Counted from the first letter of the stretch, positions 1-9,136 are shown. The stretch: DNA of 20,095 nt from CAYLPU01 sp964385635 (GCA_964385635.1 CAYLPU010000096.1:1-20095); one strand, 5' to 3'. The notes: a model not told the origin generated them from the sequence alone. A program made the numbers and translations.

Positions 1-58
1 AGAATCACAATAAACACAGCCTCAAGTGGTACAGCTTTTTGGGGGAACTTCCGTCGCC

Positions 59-652
59 CTATCTGACGTGACCGACGGGCAGGATGTACATGGGCTCCTC
101 CTGCGTTGGGAGAGCCAGTACCTCTTTGACGGCACCATCATCAAATGCACCGACGGGGACGCTCACCAATCCCAGCGCAACGGCTTGCAGGAGCAGGTTC
201 TGAGCCGCATGGCCGATGTCCATCGGCACGTAGCGCAGCCGTCCCCGCTCACCATACCGCTGCGTGGTGCGCTCAAAGATGGCGCTGATGATGAACACGC
301 ACGGGGCCTCGGCGATGAACCCCTGCCGCCAGGCGGCCGCCGTCAGTTTCTCCCGCACGTCTTGCTCCAGGTGGCGCGTCAGCGTGTGAGTTTCCGGGTG
401 ATAGCGCCAGATGCCGTCGGCGCGGCAGACGTAGAGGATCAACGGGTGGCATCCGCCGGCCGACGGGGCTGCGCGCTGGCTGCTCTGACTGCCGGTGATG
501 CCCTGCGCCGCCCACAGCAGTTGCCCGATCTGCTCTGGTTTCAGGTCCCCCGGAGCGTAGCGCCGCACAGAACGGCGCTGGGCGATGGCGTCCTCCAGCG
601 ATACCGATCCACTGGTGCTGGGCGCGGGCAATGTGATGTGTGATTCTGACAT
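59..652 (-). CDS. Nitroreductase family protein (SagB/ThcOx-like)
   Basis: FMN-dependent oxidoreductase fold, 197 residues, a usual length for the single-domain family. The N-terminal part carries the FMN-binding arginine motif (RRSVRRYAPGDL), followed by the helix LLWAAQGITGSQ, a central SAGGCHPL segment, and the C-terminal GLVSVPVGAFDD and YILPVGH segments typical of SagB-type nitroreductases. The ATG at 652 was chosen because GGGAG lies just upstream on the minus strand and because the residues before it do not resemble the family. It starts 3 bases after the stop of a radical SAM gene fragment, so the two were probably one operon. The substrate cannot be read from the sequence; family members reduce nitro compounds or oxidise azolines and similar rings. 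Confidence 0.85.
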   Translation of the reverse strand: MSESHITLPAPSTSGSVSLEDAIAQRRSVRRYAPGDLKPEQIGQLLWAAQGITGSQSSQRAAPSAGGCHPLILYVCRADGIWRYHPETHTLTRHLEQDVREKLTAAAWRQGFIAEAPCVFIISAIFERTTQRYGERGRLRYVPMDIGHAAQNLLLQAVALGLVSVPVGAFDDGAVKEVLALPTQEEPMYILPVGHVR

Positions 653-654
653 GT

Positions 655-909
655 TTACTTCTGCTCCCAATTCCATCCTGTACCAGCGATCTCCTGTCCG
701 CAGCGGGGACAGCGACCGTCGGGCGTGACGTCGCAGTGCAGCAACCGTAAAAGCCCCCGCCTGACCAGTATTGTACCACAATTCGGACAAAAGGTGCGTG
801 CGCCGGTGTGTCCCGGGACGTTGCCCAGGTAGACGTAACACAGCCCAGCCTGATACACGCGCCTGCTCTCAGGCTTGCCCAAAACGGCTAACTGCCTAGC
901 CCTAAGCAC
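655..909 (-). pseudogene. C-terminal remnant of AmmeMemoRadiSam-type radical SAM enzyme
   Basis: Only about the last 70 residues match: YVYLGNVPGH, then CPNC, RRGLLRLL, CDVTPDGRCPRCGQEIAG. The two CxxC pairs form the zinc-ribbon-like tail of this radical SAM family, whose full proteins are about 340 residues. The SAM-binding core with its three cluster cysteines is absent, and the first ~20 residues of the open frame look unrelated, so a break lies near 850-870. A longer copy of the same gene lies at 7028-7774 on the same strand and aligns base by base with this tail. The fragment is followed almost directly by the nitroreductase gene. Confidence 0.75.
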
Positions 910-957
910 CGCCTAATCGCTCTCCTATTCTTCAACGCCGTGACGGGGACGAAATGC

Positions 958-986
958 TTGACAAGCCGCACCAGATGTTGTATAAT
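958..986 (+). promoter_or_regulatory. Sigma-70 promoter for the first GntR gene
   Basis: TTGACA at 958-963 and TATAAT at 981-986 are separated by exactly 17 bases, a full consensus promoter. The gene start is 40 bases downstream. Confidence 0.85.
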
Positions 987-997
987 TATTGTTATAC
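980..997. promoter_or_regulatory. Candidate operator overlapping the -10 box
   Basis: GTATAA (980-985) and TTATAC (992-997) form an inverted repeat with a 6-base centre on top of the -10 box. AT-rich half-sites of this kind are common targets of FadR-subfamily GntR repressors, so autorepression by the next gene is likely. This is inferred from position and symmetry. Confidence 0.45.
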
Positions 998-1025
998 TGA
1001 TAATTGTCCGACGAGAGACGCTTCT

Positions 1026-1727
1026 ATGGTCAGACAAATCGTCCGTCCCCCCACTTTGACGGCCGCCGTCGCAGATGCCATTCGGGATGCTATCTTCCGA
1101 GGCGAGTTGCGTCCAGGCGAGCCCCTGCGCGAGGTAGAACTCGGCGAATCACTAGACGTCTCGCGTGGTACCATACGCGAAGCCCTGCGACAGCTTCAGG
1201 AATATGGCCTGGTTGAGGTCGTCCCTCATCGGGGTGCGTTTGTCACCAGACTATCGCCGCGAATGGCCAGGGAACTCTACACACTTCGGGCGCTGGTAGA
1301 GCCCTATGCCGTGCGCATGGCTATGGAGAACAACGCGTACAGCGATGAAGACATGGAGGACATGGAAGCGTTGGCGCGGCGACTGGACGACCTTGAACGA
1401 CAAGAAGACGCTACTTACGAAACGGTGAAAGCGGATGTCGCGTTCCACCAATTGATTTGCAACCGGAGTGACCACCAGTTGCTTTTGGAGATTTTCAAGG
1501 GCTTGCAGTCTCTGACCTGGCTATTTGTGTTCAACGTCCGGCTTTATCAGTCGGACGCGTACTCAGACGAGCCCTCGCACTACGAGATCTTCAAGGCTAT
1601 TCGGATGGGTGATCCTGTGCATGCTGCAGAGACGCTGAGAAATCACATCAACGCGGCCGGGGATGCGTTGCTTGTCTGTATGGAAGAAGAAGTGGATTGG
1701 CAAAGTATCAATCTCCAGGAAGTATGA
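1026..1727 (+). CDS. GntR-family regulator, FadR/FCD subfamily
   Basis: Transcription factor of 233 residues. The N-terminal winged helix (about residues 5-75) shows AVADAIRDAIFRGELRPGE, the recognition helix VSRGTIREALRQLQEYGLVE, and the wing PHRGAFVTRLS. The rest is an all-helical FCD ligand domain (LYTLRALVEPYAVRMA, DVAFHQLICNRSDHQLL, HYEIFKAIRMGD), which usually binds a small organic acid, sometimes through a metal. The ATG at 1026 is preferred over the one at 954 because the -35 box and a complete -10 box lie between them and the GntR fold starts right after it. It most likely controls itself and the aminotransferase 47 bases downstream. Confidence 0.92.
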   Translation: MVRQIVRPPTLTAAVADAIRDAIFRGELRPGEPLREVELGESLDVSRGTIREALRQLQEYGLVEVVPHRGAFVTRLSPRMARELYTLRALVEPYAVRMAMENNAYSDEDMEDMEALARRLDDLERQEDATYETVKADVAFHQLICNRSDHQLLLEIFKGLQSLTWLFVFNVRLYQSDAYSDEPSHYEIFKAIRMGDPVHAAETLRNHINAAGDALLVCMEEEVDWQSINLQEV

Positions 1728-1774
1728 TCTGCCCAGTAGGCCGTCACAACAATGTAGCAAGGAGGACATAGTAC

Positions 1775-3089
1775 ATGATCTCTTCACTTGAAGACCGTAT
1801 GCTGGAAGAACGGGCCAGGATGCGCGGCTCTGAGGAGGCCCTGGGGAAACGGAGACGTGGACGGCAATGAATACATTGACCTGCACGCCGGCTTCGCCGT
1901 CAACGCGCTAGGACATAACAACACAGAAGTCAACGACGCCGTCAGAGCACAGATGGGCAGAATCAACCAGTTTGCCGAGTTGCCCTTTGAGAGCCGGGCA
2001 GAGATGGCCCGCCTTCTGTGCGAGCGCCACCCCGGAGACTTTGAGAAAAAGGTCTTCTGGGCAGTCACGGGCGGCGAAGCCGTCGAGATCGCCATGAAGT
2101 TGTCACGTTGGTACACCGGCAAGCCGATCATCGTCACGCACTGGGGCGACTATCACGGCCGCACGGCTGGGGCCATGGCGCTCACCGGCAAGGCTTACCA
2201 GATGGCCTATAACTACCCCATCCCGCCGGCCGACACGGCGGTGCTGCGTATTCCCTTCGCCTACTGTTATCGCTGTCCTTACGGCAGGTCGTATCCCGCC
2301 TGCGATCTCTTCTGTGCCGACCAGGTGGAGCAGATGTTCGAGAACAAGGAGATGTGGTTCAATAACCCCAGCGCGGGTATCACGAACGTGGCCGCTTTGC
2401 TGATTGAGCCGTTCCAGAGTTCTGCCGGGTACATCATTCCGCCCTTGGAGTATCTGGCCCGTCTGAAAGAGGTCTCTGAGAAGTACGATTTTCTCTTTGT
2501 CAGCGACGAGGTTCAGTCGGGTATGGGGCGCACCGGTAAGCAATGGGCGATTGAACACGCGGGGGTCGCGCCGGACATGATCACCACGGCCAAGTCGCTC
2601 AGCAACGGTCTGCCGCTCTCGGCAGTGACCGGGTGCAAGGAGGTTATGGATTCGTGGGGCCCCGGCGGCCACGCGACCACCTTTGCTGGCTATCCGGCGG
2701 CGTGCGCCGGTGGTGTCAAGGTCTTCGAGATCTTTGAGCGGGATCGCATCATTGAGGGCGCTGCTGAAAAGGGCGCTTATTTCCTGACCGGGCTGGAGGA
2801 TCTGAGCAAGCACCATCCCTCCATTGGACATCTCAATGGGCTGGGTCTGTATCTCAGCATCGAATTGGTAATGGATCGGCAGACCAGAGAGCCGGCTGCC
2901 AAGGCCGCTGGTTGGGCCTGCTTTGAACTGCTCAAGGCCGGGGTCGTTTGCATGCACTCTGGCTACTACGGCAACCGGCTGATGTTTGCCCCTCCACTGG
3001 TCATTGAGAAACCTGAGATTGATCGCGCTCTTGAGGTCCTCGACCGAGTCCTTGGCAAGATGGAGCGAGAGTTCGGAATGGTTGGGTGA
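1775..3089 (+). pseudogene. Class III PLP aminotransferase, frameshifted near its start
   Basis: Fold-type I PLP enzyme of the 4-aminobutyrate/ornithine group. The body reads DVDGNEYIDLHAG, a VTGGEAVEIAMK cofactor loop, YHGRTAGAMALTG, the cofactor aspartate in FVSDEVQSGMGRTG, and the Schiff-base lysine in TTAKSLSNGLPL (codon at 2592). A CxxCx9CxxxC insert (YCYRCPYGRSYPACDLFC) occurs in many archaeal and anaerobe homologues. A strong AAGGAGG (1759-1765) precedes ATG 1775, but that frame ends after 31 codons; the body is in the next frame. Removing one G from the GGGG run at 1843-1846 joins both into a single protein of about 437 residues. A TTG at 1788 is the only start-like codon in the body frame and has no good ribosome site. 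Substrate unknown. Confidence 0.8.
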
Positions 3090-3136
3090 TGCTAGAAGGT
3101 CAGCAATTCCCGCTTGGGTGTAGGCGCGTGCTATTT

Positions 3137-3164
3137 TTGACTTGAGGCGTAATTCGTGTATCAT
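3137..3164 (+). promoter_or_regulatory. Possible transposase promoter at the IS left edge
   Basis: TTGACT (3137-3142) and TATCAT (3159-3164) are 16 bases apart, 80 bases before the transposase start. The -35 box falls in flanking DNA or at the extreme tip, so it may be a hybrid promoter made by insertion. Confidence 0.4.
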
Positions 3165-4576
3165 AATTGCAGGTTTTCGTAAACATGCTGCCGGGATGGC
3201 GGCTTACAGAATGCAGCCTGGGTGCATATTTCAGGTCTCCACTATGAAAATGCGGAAACATTTATCGGCAAGCGGATTGTTTCGCCTAGTTCGTTCCGGG
3301 TTTGAGAAAGTCACGGATCACCGTACCGGAGACGTCGAGATCGCTTTAGCAGATGCGTTGACGTCGGCGTTTGCGATGTTCTCCTTGAAAGATCCATCTC
3401 TGCTGGCTTTCGATGAGCGGCGAGAGAAGGAAAACGGTAATTTGAAACGGATTTACGGTATGGAGCGAATACCGTGCGACACGCAAATGCGGACGATTTT
3501 GGATGATGCCGAGCCGGATGAGATCAAAGCATCGTTCAAAGACGGCTTTCGGCAAGCACAACGGGGCAAAGTTTTGGAAAAGTTTGTCTTCATAGATGGT
3601 CATTACCTTCTCTCTGTGGACGGTACGGAGTACTTCTTCTCGAAGAAGATACACTGTAATTCGTGCCTGGAGAGAGTCAATCACAAAACAGGAGAGGTAT
3701 CTTACCATCATCAAATGTTGGGCGCGTCGATTGTGCATCCGGATCAGAAAGCTGTGATCCCCCTAGCCCCAGAGCCGATTATCAAGCAGGATGGTGAGAC
3801 CAAAAACGATTGTGAGCGTAACGCAGCTAAACGTTTTTTCGCTCAGGTGAGGGAAGATCATCCTCATTTGAATCTGATTGTGATCCAAGACTCTTTGAGT
3901 CCCAATGCCCCCAATATCCGCACGCTGGAAAGACACAATTTCCGCTACATCTTGAGAGTCAAAGAAGGGGATCATGCCTTTCTGTTTGAGAAGGTCGCGG
4001 AGGCACACCAAGATGGACGAACGACCGAAGTCGAATATCACGGTGTAGGAGTGAAACATCGGTTTCGGTTCCTCAATCAGGTATCCTTGAACAAGTCCAA
4101 CCAAGACCTGTTGGTGAATTTCCTCGAGTACTGGGAGATTGAGGACGGCAAAATCACCAGGCATTTCACGTGGGTCACCGATTTTACTGTGACTAAAGAC
4201 AATGTTTCTCAACTCATGCGCGGCGGCCGGGCGTATTGGAAGATAGAGAACGAGACTTTCAATACCTTGAAGAACCAAGGCTATCAGTTTGATCACAATT
4301 TCGGCCATGGGAAGAACAATTTGTCCGTCGTATTTGCTTTGCTGATGATGCTGGCTTTTTTGGTGGACCAAATACAGCAATTGACTTGTCGCCTGTTTCA
4401 AGCTGTCTGGGAAAAAGAGGGCAGCAAAAAGAGACTGTGGGAGCACATACGCTCATTGTTTTACTGCTTGCCCTTTAATTCTATGGAAGACATCTATCGA
4501 GCTCTGTTGTACGGATACGAGGTCGAAGGAATGGTGGTACTCGGTGATTCGTACTGACGACGCGAATTTGACCTCA
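3143..4576 (+). mobile_element. Insertion sequence, about 1.43 kb, with imperfect terminal repeats
   Basis: The left end TGAGGCGTAATTCGTG (3143-3158) pairs with the right end CGCGAATTTGACCTCA (4561-4576) at 12 of 16 positions. The pair tightly brackets the single transposase gene, whose stop lies 3 bases before the right repeat. TTTTTGA occurs just outside both ends (3134-3140 and 4578-4584), a possible target duplication offset by one or two bases. The boundaries are inferred from these repeats. Confidence 0.6.
3244..4557 (+). CDS. DDE transposase (IS4-like, ISNCY-type group)
   Basis: Transposase of 437 residues that looks complete. The catalytic core shows the first Asp in LLSVDGTEYFFSKKIHC, the second in LNLIVIQDSLSP, and the Glu in the conserved block AYWKIENETFNTLKNQGY followed by FDHNFGHGKNNLS. 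These blocks, including the cysteine-bearing KKIHCNSC segment, match the IS4-like transposases usually filed as ISNCY. ATG 3244 is used because the MKMRKHL start fits family N-termini; the upstream open frame back to 3142 crosses the probable IS end. No frameshift or stop is seen, so it may be active. Confidence 0.88.
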   Translation: MKMRKHLSASGLFRLVRSGFEKVTDHRTGDVEIALADALTSAFAMFSLKDPSLLAFDERREKENGNLKRIYGMERIPCDTQMRTILDDAEPDEIKASFKDGFRQAQRGKVLEKFVFIDGHYLLSVDGTEYFFSKKIHCNSCLERVNHKTGEVSYHHQMLGASIVHPDQKAVIPLAPEPIIKQDGETKNDCERNAAKRFFAQVREDHPHLNLIVIQDSLSPNAPNIRTLERHNFRYILRVKEGDHAFLFEKVAEAHQDGRTTEVEYHGVGVKHRFRFLNQVSLNKSNQDLLVNFLEYWEIEDGKITRHFTWVTDFTVTKDNVSQLMRGGRAYWKIENETFNTLKNQGYQFDHNFGHGKNNLSVVFALLMMLAFLVDQIQQLTCRLFQAVWEKEGSKKRLWEHIRSLFYCLPFNSMEDIYRALLYGYEVEGMVVLGDSY

Positions 4577-4769
4577 CTTTTTGAGAAAACCAAGTTCGAG
4601 GAGCTATTGCGTAAGCTACCTCGGTAGTGCCATGCCGATTTGTAGAATATGTCAGTGGATTTTGCATCCTTCGAGCTGGAAATTGTTCGGGTTGGGCGCC
4701 ATTTCTGCAAAACCTAGCCCAAGGCACGAGCGAATGCTCGAATCTTTGCACATGACGCACGGAAATTAG

Positions 4770-5750
4770 AGAGATTGTCTGGGTAACGGGAATTGCTGGC
4801 GGATCAAGGCCCTGCAGCGGGGTGAGTTGCTGTTGCTGAACAACGTGCGCTACCTGACCGAGGAAGTGTCCACGTTCGTGAACTTCGTCAAACTGACGCC
4901 CGAACAGATGGCGCAGACGCGCTTGGTGCGTAACCTGGCACCGCTGGCCGACTACTTCGTCTGCGAAGCGATTGCTGCCGCTCATCGCTCTGCGCCATCA
5001 CTGATCGGTTTTGCCCAGGCGTTGCCGTCCGCCGGTGGACGTCTCTTCGTGGAAGAACTGAATGCGCTCACCCGCATCAGAGACGCGCCCACGCCGCCTT
5101 GCGTCTTTGTGCTGGGAGGCAGCCGTATCGCGGATGCCTTCAGCATGATGGAACGAGTTCTCGACGAGGGAACTGCCGATCACGTGCTCACCTCTGGGCT
5201 CACCGGCGAGGTGATGCTGCTGGCGCAGGGGTACCAATTGGGCGCGCCCACCGAGCGGTTGATCTGCGACAAAGGTCTGATCCCCTTCATTGACCGGGCT
5301 CGAGAACTGCTGGAGCGTCACGGCGATCGGATTCTCTACCCTACTGACTTTGCCGTGGACGACGAGGGCCGAAAGGAGATTGGTCTGGACGACTTGCCAG
5401 TGGATCATCTTCTCGTAGACATCGGGGAGCAGACGATCTCGCGCTATATCGAAGTCTTATGCCAGGCCACGACCATCTTTGTCAATGGCCCTGCTGGGGT
5501 GTACGAGCGGCCGGTAAGCGCGGTGGGGACCGAGCGGCTTTGGACCGCCATCGCCGATGCGCCGGGGGACTCGGTCATCGGGGGTGGTGACAGTGTGGCC
5601 GCGGCCGGCCGGTTTGGCGTGCGAGAGCGGATGGGCTACGTCTGCACTTCAGGTGGCAGCATGGTGCGGTTCCTATCGGGGCAGGCGCTGCCGGTGGTCG
5701 AGGCGCTGCGCCGCGCGGCACGCCGTTACTGTGGGGAGGGGAGCGAATGA
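4770..5750 (+). pseudogene. Phosphoglycerate-kinase-like protein, 5'-truncated
   Basis: PGK homology runs from IKALQRGELLLLNNVRYLTEE (from about 4803) to the end: LADYFVCEAIAAAHRS, the GGSR segment, FVNGPAGVYERP, and the nucleotide-binding GGGDSVAAAG and CTSGGSMVRFL. About the first 100 residues of a normal ~400-residue PGK, including most of the substrate-binding N-domain, are missing. The upstream frame is unlike PGK, hits TAG at 4767, and has no ATG or ribosome site; the nearest start-like codon is TTG 4827. The motif GGAKVxDK of true PGKs reads GGSRIADA here, so both lysines are lost. That suggests a divergent paralog even before truncation. It overlaps the next gene by ATGA. Confidence 0.78.
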
Positions 5751-7018
5751 ACGTCACTGAACTGGAACTGGGATTCGGCCACTCCACGGTCAGCGCCCAG
5801 GTGCCGACTCTCAATCTGCTGGGGGTCTTTACGCCACGGGAAAGCGTGGAGGTGCTCGATGAGACCACGCTCCTGCGCGACGCGTTGGCGCACCCGGTCG
5901 GCACTCCGCGCCTACGCGACCTGGCGAGACCAGGCCAGAAAGTCGTGATCGTCACCAGCGACATGACCCGCCCCTGCCCGTCTGAGCGATTGCTTCCTCT
6001 CGTGCTGGACGAACTGGCAGCGACCGGTGTCCCCGACGGGGACGTGACCATCGTCGCCGCGCTCGGGCTGCATCGTCCCATGACTCCCTCGGAACTGGAA
6101 GCCGCTGTTGGAGCGGATGTCTACCGCCGCGTGCGGGTGATAAACCACGATCCCACGGACACCGTTCGGCTGGGCGTCACCTCGGCCGGCACGCCAGTCG
6201 AGATCTTTCGGCCTGTCGTCGAGGCCGACCTGCGGGTTTGCCTGGGGAACCTGGAGTTGCACTACTTCGCCGGCTATTCCGGCGGTGCCAAGGCGATTTT
6301 TCCCGGTTGCGCGTCTGAGGCGACGGTGAGCGCGAACCACGCCATGATGGTGCGGCCCGAGGCGACCACCGGGCGGCTGGAAGGCAACCCGGTCCGCGCC
6401 GACATTGAGGAGGGCGTCGCCATGCTGGGCGTGGACTTCATCCTCAATGTGGTGGTGGACGGGGAGCATCGCATCGTCGGGGCTGTGGCGGGGGAGGTAA
6501 CCGATGCCCACCGGCAGGCCTGCGAACTGGCGAGACGACGTAGCACGGTCCCGACACCCGGACGCGCGGACGTCGTTCTGGTGAGCGCGGGGGGGCACCC
6601 GAAAGACGTGAATTTGTACCAGGCGCAGAAAGCGCTGGACAACGCAGCGCACGCCGTGCGGGATGGGGGGATCATCATCCTGGTGGCCGAGTGCAGTGAG
6701 GGGCTTGGCAACCAGACGTTCGAGACCTGGATGCGGGAGGCTCGCTCCCCGGATGAAGTGTTGGACCGCATCCAGCGAGAGTTTGTGCTGGGTGGGCACA
6801 AGGCGGCTGCCATTGCTGCAGTGCTGAAACGGGCTGAGGTCTACCTGGTTTCGGCGCTCACGCCCGATCAGGCGCAGTGTTGTGGTATGGTTCCGTTCGA
6901 CGATCTGGGTGGGGCCATGGAAGCCGCGCTCGACAAGACAGGCTCTGCAGCAAAGGTGATCGTGCTGCCGCAAGGCGGATCAGTCCTGCCGGTCGTGGAG
7001 TTGGGGCCGGGCGAATGA
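5747..7018 (+). CDS. LarA-family nickel-pincer 2-hydroxyacid racemase/epimerase (DUF2088)
   Basis: 423 residues, the usual LarA length. LarA uses a nickel-pincer nucleotide (NPN) bound to a lysine to racemise 2-hydroxyacids by hydride transfer. The expected residues are present: Arg75 in TSDMTRP, His109 in GLHRP, His172 in LELHYFAGYSGGAK with the NPN-attaching Lys182, His198 in ANHAMM, and Lys296 in YQAQKALDN. The start overlaps the PGK-like stop (ATGA), showing translational coupling. No larB, larC or larE cofactor genes are in the window. Members of the family act on lactate, malate, phenyllactate or sugar acids, so the substrate is open; neighbours favour a short hydroxyacid such as glycerate (inference). 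Confidence 0.88.
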   Translation: MNVTELELGFGHSTVSAQVPTLNLLGVFTPRESVEVLDETTLLRDALAHPVGTPRLRDLARPGQKVVIVTSDMTRPCPSERLLPLVLDELAATGVPDGDVTIVAALGLHRPMTPSELEAAVGADVYRRVRVINHDPTDTVRLGVTSAGTPVEIFRPVVEADLRVCLGNLELHYFAGYSGGAKAIFPGCASEATVSANHAMMVRPEATTGRLEGNPVRADIEEGVAMLGVDFILNVVVDGEHRIVGAVAGEVTDAHRQACELARRRSTVPTPGRADVVLVSAGGHPKDVNLYQAQKALDNAAHAVRDGGIIILVAECSEGLGNQTFETWMREARSPDEVLDRIQREFVLGGHKAAAIAAVLKRAEVYLVSALTPDQAQCCGMVPFDDLGGAMEAALDKTGSAAKVIVLPQGGSVLPVVELGPGE

Positions 7019-7027
7019 ATTCGCGGG

Positions 7028-7774
7028 CTACCATCCCACGCCAGCGATCTCCTGTCCACAGTGGGGGCAGTGGCCGTCGGGCGTGACGTCGCAGCGCAGG
7101 AGCCGTAGGAGGCCCCGCCTGACCAGTGTCGCCCCACAGTTCGGGCAGGGGGTGTGCTCGCCGGAGTGTCCGGGGACGTTGCCCAGGTAGACATAGTGCA
7201 GCCCAGTCTGCAGGCCAATCTCCCGTGCTCGCTCCAGCGTCGCCACGGGGGTGGAGGGGGCGGTGAAGCGATAGGCCGGGTAGTAGCGGCTGAGGTGCCA
7301 GGGCGTGTCGGGCCCGAGTTCGCCGACGATGCGGCATGCGATTTCCTCCAGGCAGGCCCGGTCGTCGTTCACACCGGGGATCACCAGTGTGGTGATCTCA
7401 ATCCAGACTCCTCGCTCCCGTGCCCGCCGGCAGTTGCGCCACACAATCTCAACGTCCGCTCCGCAGTACTCATATACTGCTTCCTCATTTCCTTTCACGT
7501 CCACGTTCATCCCGTCCAGCCCGGCCTCGACCAGCAGTTCGAGCGCTGCTTCAGTCATGTAGCCGTTGGTGACGAAGGTATTGTACAGCCCGGTCTCCCG
7601 CGCCAGGGGAAAGAGTTCCAGCGACCACTCCAGGCTCAGCGTGGGCTCGTTGAAACTGATGGAGCTGCCCTGGCAGTCGTACCGCTGCGCGCGGGCGATG
7701 AACTTCTCAGGCGGGATGAAATCACCGCCGGAAGGGGGATTCTTCGATATGTCCCAGTTCTGGCACCAGCGTCG
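7028..7774 (-). pseudogene. AmmeMemoRadiSam-type radical SAM enzyme, N-terminally truncated
   Basis: The open frame begins right after a stop at 7775-7777 and starts with RRWCQNWDISKNPSGGDF, which is the last Cys of the family's CxxxCxxC cluster motif plus CQNWxIS. The preceding ~90 residues, with the first two cluster cysteines, are missing. The remainder is well conserved: SISFNEPTLS, TFVTNGYM, GMNVDVKG, TTLVIPGVNDD, PWHLSRYYPAYRF, YVYLGNVPGH and two CxxC pairs. Without two of three cluster ligands it cannot bind the iron-sulfur cluster in the normal way. An internal ATG at 7558 has no obvious role. It converges with the LarA-like gene, 9 bases apart, and is a paralog of 655-909. Confidence 0.82.
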
Positions 7775-7843
7775 TCATCAATCTGGGGGCTACAGTAACG
7801 GGGTGACTTTTGCGGTATTGCGTTATTTCAGTGGAGTCAGGTT

Positions 7844-9136
7844 ATGAAAAAAGACCAAACCATATCCCCTTTCCGCGTCCTGCTTCCGGTGGGTATAGGC
7901 ACTTGCCTATCACTCCTTGGCGACGCATCGCTCTACGCCGTTCTGCCAACGCGCACGATAGATGCTGGTGTATCGGTGGCGAGCGTTGGGATACTGCTGT
8001 CTGCCAACCGCTTTGTCCGGTTGATTCTCAACGGCCCTGTCGGCATAGTCTATGATCATTGGCGTCACCGTCGCTTGTTTGTGCTCGCCCTGTTCATCGG
8101 CGCATGCTCGACCGCGATCTACGGGCTTACCCAAGGCTTCTGGCCGCTTTTGGCGGGGCGACTGCTTTGGGGCCTGGCATGGGCCGGCATCTGGATCGGC
8201 GGCAATACGATCATCCTCGACATTGCCCGTGATGACAACCGGGGAAGGTGGGTTGGCATCTACCAAGCTACCTATTTCCTGGGCTCGTCCGGTGGATCCT
8301 TGCTAGGCGGTTTCCTGACCGACAGACTGGGGTATCCCCAGATGATGGTTGTAGGGGCCAGTTTGACGCTTATCGGGGCACTCGTCGCTCTGATATTCCT
8401 GCCAGAAACCCGTGCGCTGAGGCAGGAGGCAGCCGAGTTCATAGTGAGTCCACGCCATTCGCCCCCTGAAAACGCAAACGTCTCAAACCCGTACGGCAAG
8501 GTAGCATTCGCCTTGGTCACCGCCTTGTACGGTGCCAACCGTTTTGCACTGGCTGGCGTTTTCTCCTCCACCTTCGCCCTATTCCTGTTGGAACAGATAG
8601 GTGATCGGGTACACATTGCGGAGCGTCCGCTAGGCATAGCCACGCTTGCAGGACTGGCGTTGGGTCTGTCCAAGCTCATCTCTATGGCATCTGCCCCTAT
8701 TGTGGGTGGTCTTTCGGATCGCATAAGCAGCCGCTGGCGGGTTGCAGTCGGAGGTCTGGTGCCGGGCGTGGCTGGTTTCAGCCTCCTGGCTATCGCGTCA
8801 CCGTTGGCCATCCTCGTTGGCGTCCCTCTGGTGGCCATCACGGGTGGGAGTAATCAGGGTTTGTCAACCGCCCTGCTTGGCGATTTGGGCAACGTGGGGC
8901 GGCGAAGCCGACAGTTGGGATTGATGTTCACGGTCGGCGATCTGGCGAGTGCTGTTGGGCCACTGCTGGCCTATGCACTGATTCCACTACTTGGGATCAA
9001 AGGCGTCTATCTGTTAAGCGCTGGCGTTCTTGCGTCTATGTTCCTTGTGGCCCTACGATGGGCCGTCAGGCCTATGCATATATGCCAATTGAGTGAGTTG
9101 CATAAGGAGATTGACCATGATTACATAGAACCGTAA
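7844..9136 (+). CDS. Major facilitator superfamily transporter
   Basis: Hydrophobic protein of 430 residues with about 12 predicted membrane helices. Motif A-like loops follow helix 2 (GPVGIVYDHWRHRR) and, in the second half, helix 8 (GGLSDRISSRWR), and LPETR closes the N-terminal half. ATG 7844 has GGAG eight bases ahead. It is likely an inner-membrane exporter or importer driven by an ion gradient. The cargo is not readable; it may serve the hydroxyacid genes on its left or the methyltransferase operon on its right. Its 5' side sits next to the point where the radical SAM gene is cut off, so it may have arrived with that rearrangement. Confidence 0.87.
   Translation: MKKDQTISPFRVLLPVGIGTCLSLLGDASLYAVLPTRTIDAGVSVASVGILLSANRFVRLILNGPVGIVYDHWRHRRLFVLALFIGACSTAIYGLTQGFWPLLAGRLLWGLAWAGIWIGGNTIILDIARDDNRGRWVGIYQATYFLGSSGGSLLGGFLTDRLGYPQMMVVGASLTLIGALVALIFLPETRALRQEAAEFIVSPRHSPPENANVSNPYGKVAFALVTALYGANRFALAGVFSSTFALFLLEQIGDRVHIAERPLGIATLAGLALGLSKLISMASAPIVGGLSDRISSRWRVAVGGLVPGVAGFSLLAIASPLAILVGVPLVAITGGSNQGLSTALLGDLGNVGRRSRQLGLMFTVGDLASAVGPLLAYALIPLLGIKGVYLLSAGVLASMFLVALRWAVRPMHICQLSELHKEIDHDYIEP

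Noticed and set aside
26..643. 205-codon plus-strand open frame
   Set aside because: Antisense to the nitroreductase; rich in Arg and Gly with no family motif.
2103..3164. 353-codon minus-strand open frame across the aminotransferase
   Set aside because: It has no recognisable motifs and lies antisense to a clear aminotransferase body; high GC makes such frames common.
4577..4766. Gene between the IS right end and the PGK-like fragment
   Set aside because: Only short frames without motifs; a small CGAGC/GCTCG hairpin at 4727-4740 is the only structure seen.
5912..6973. 353-codon minus-strand open frame across the LarA-like gene
   Set aside because: Shadow of a well-conserved plus-strand gene with all LarA residues in place.
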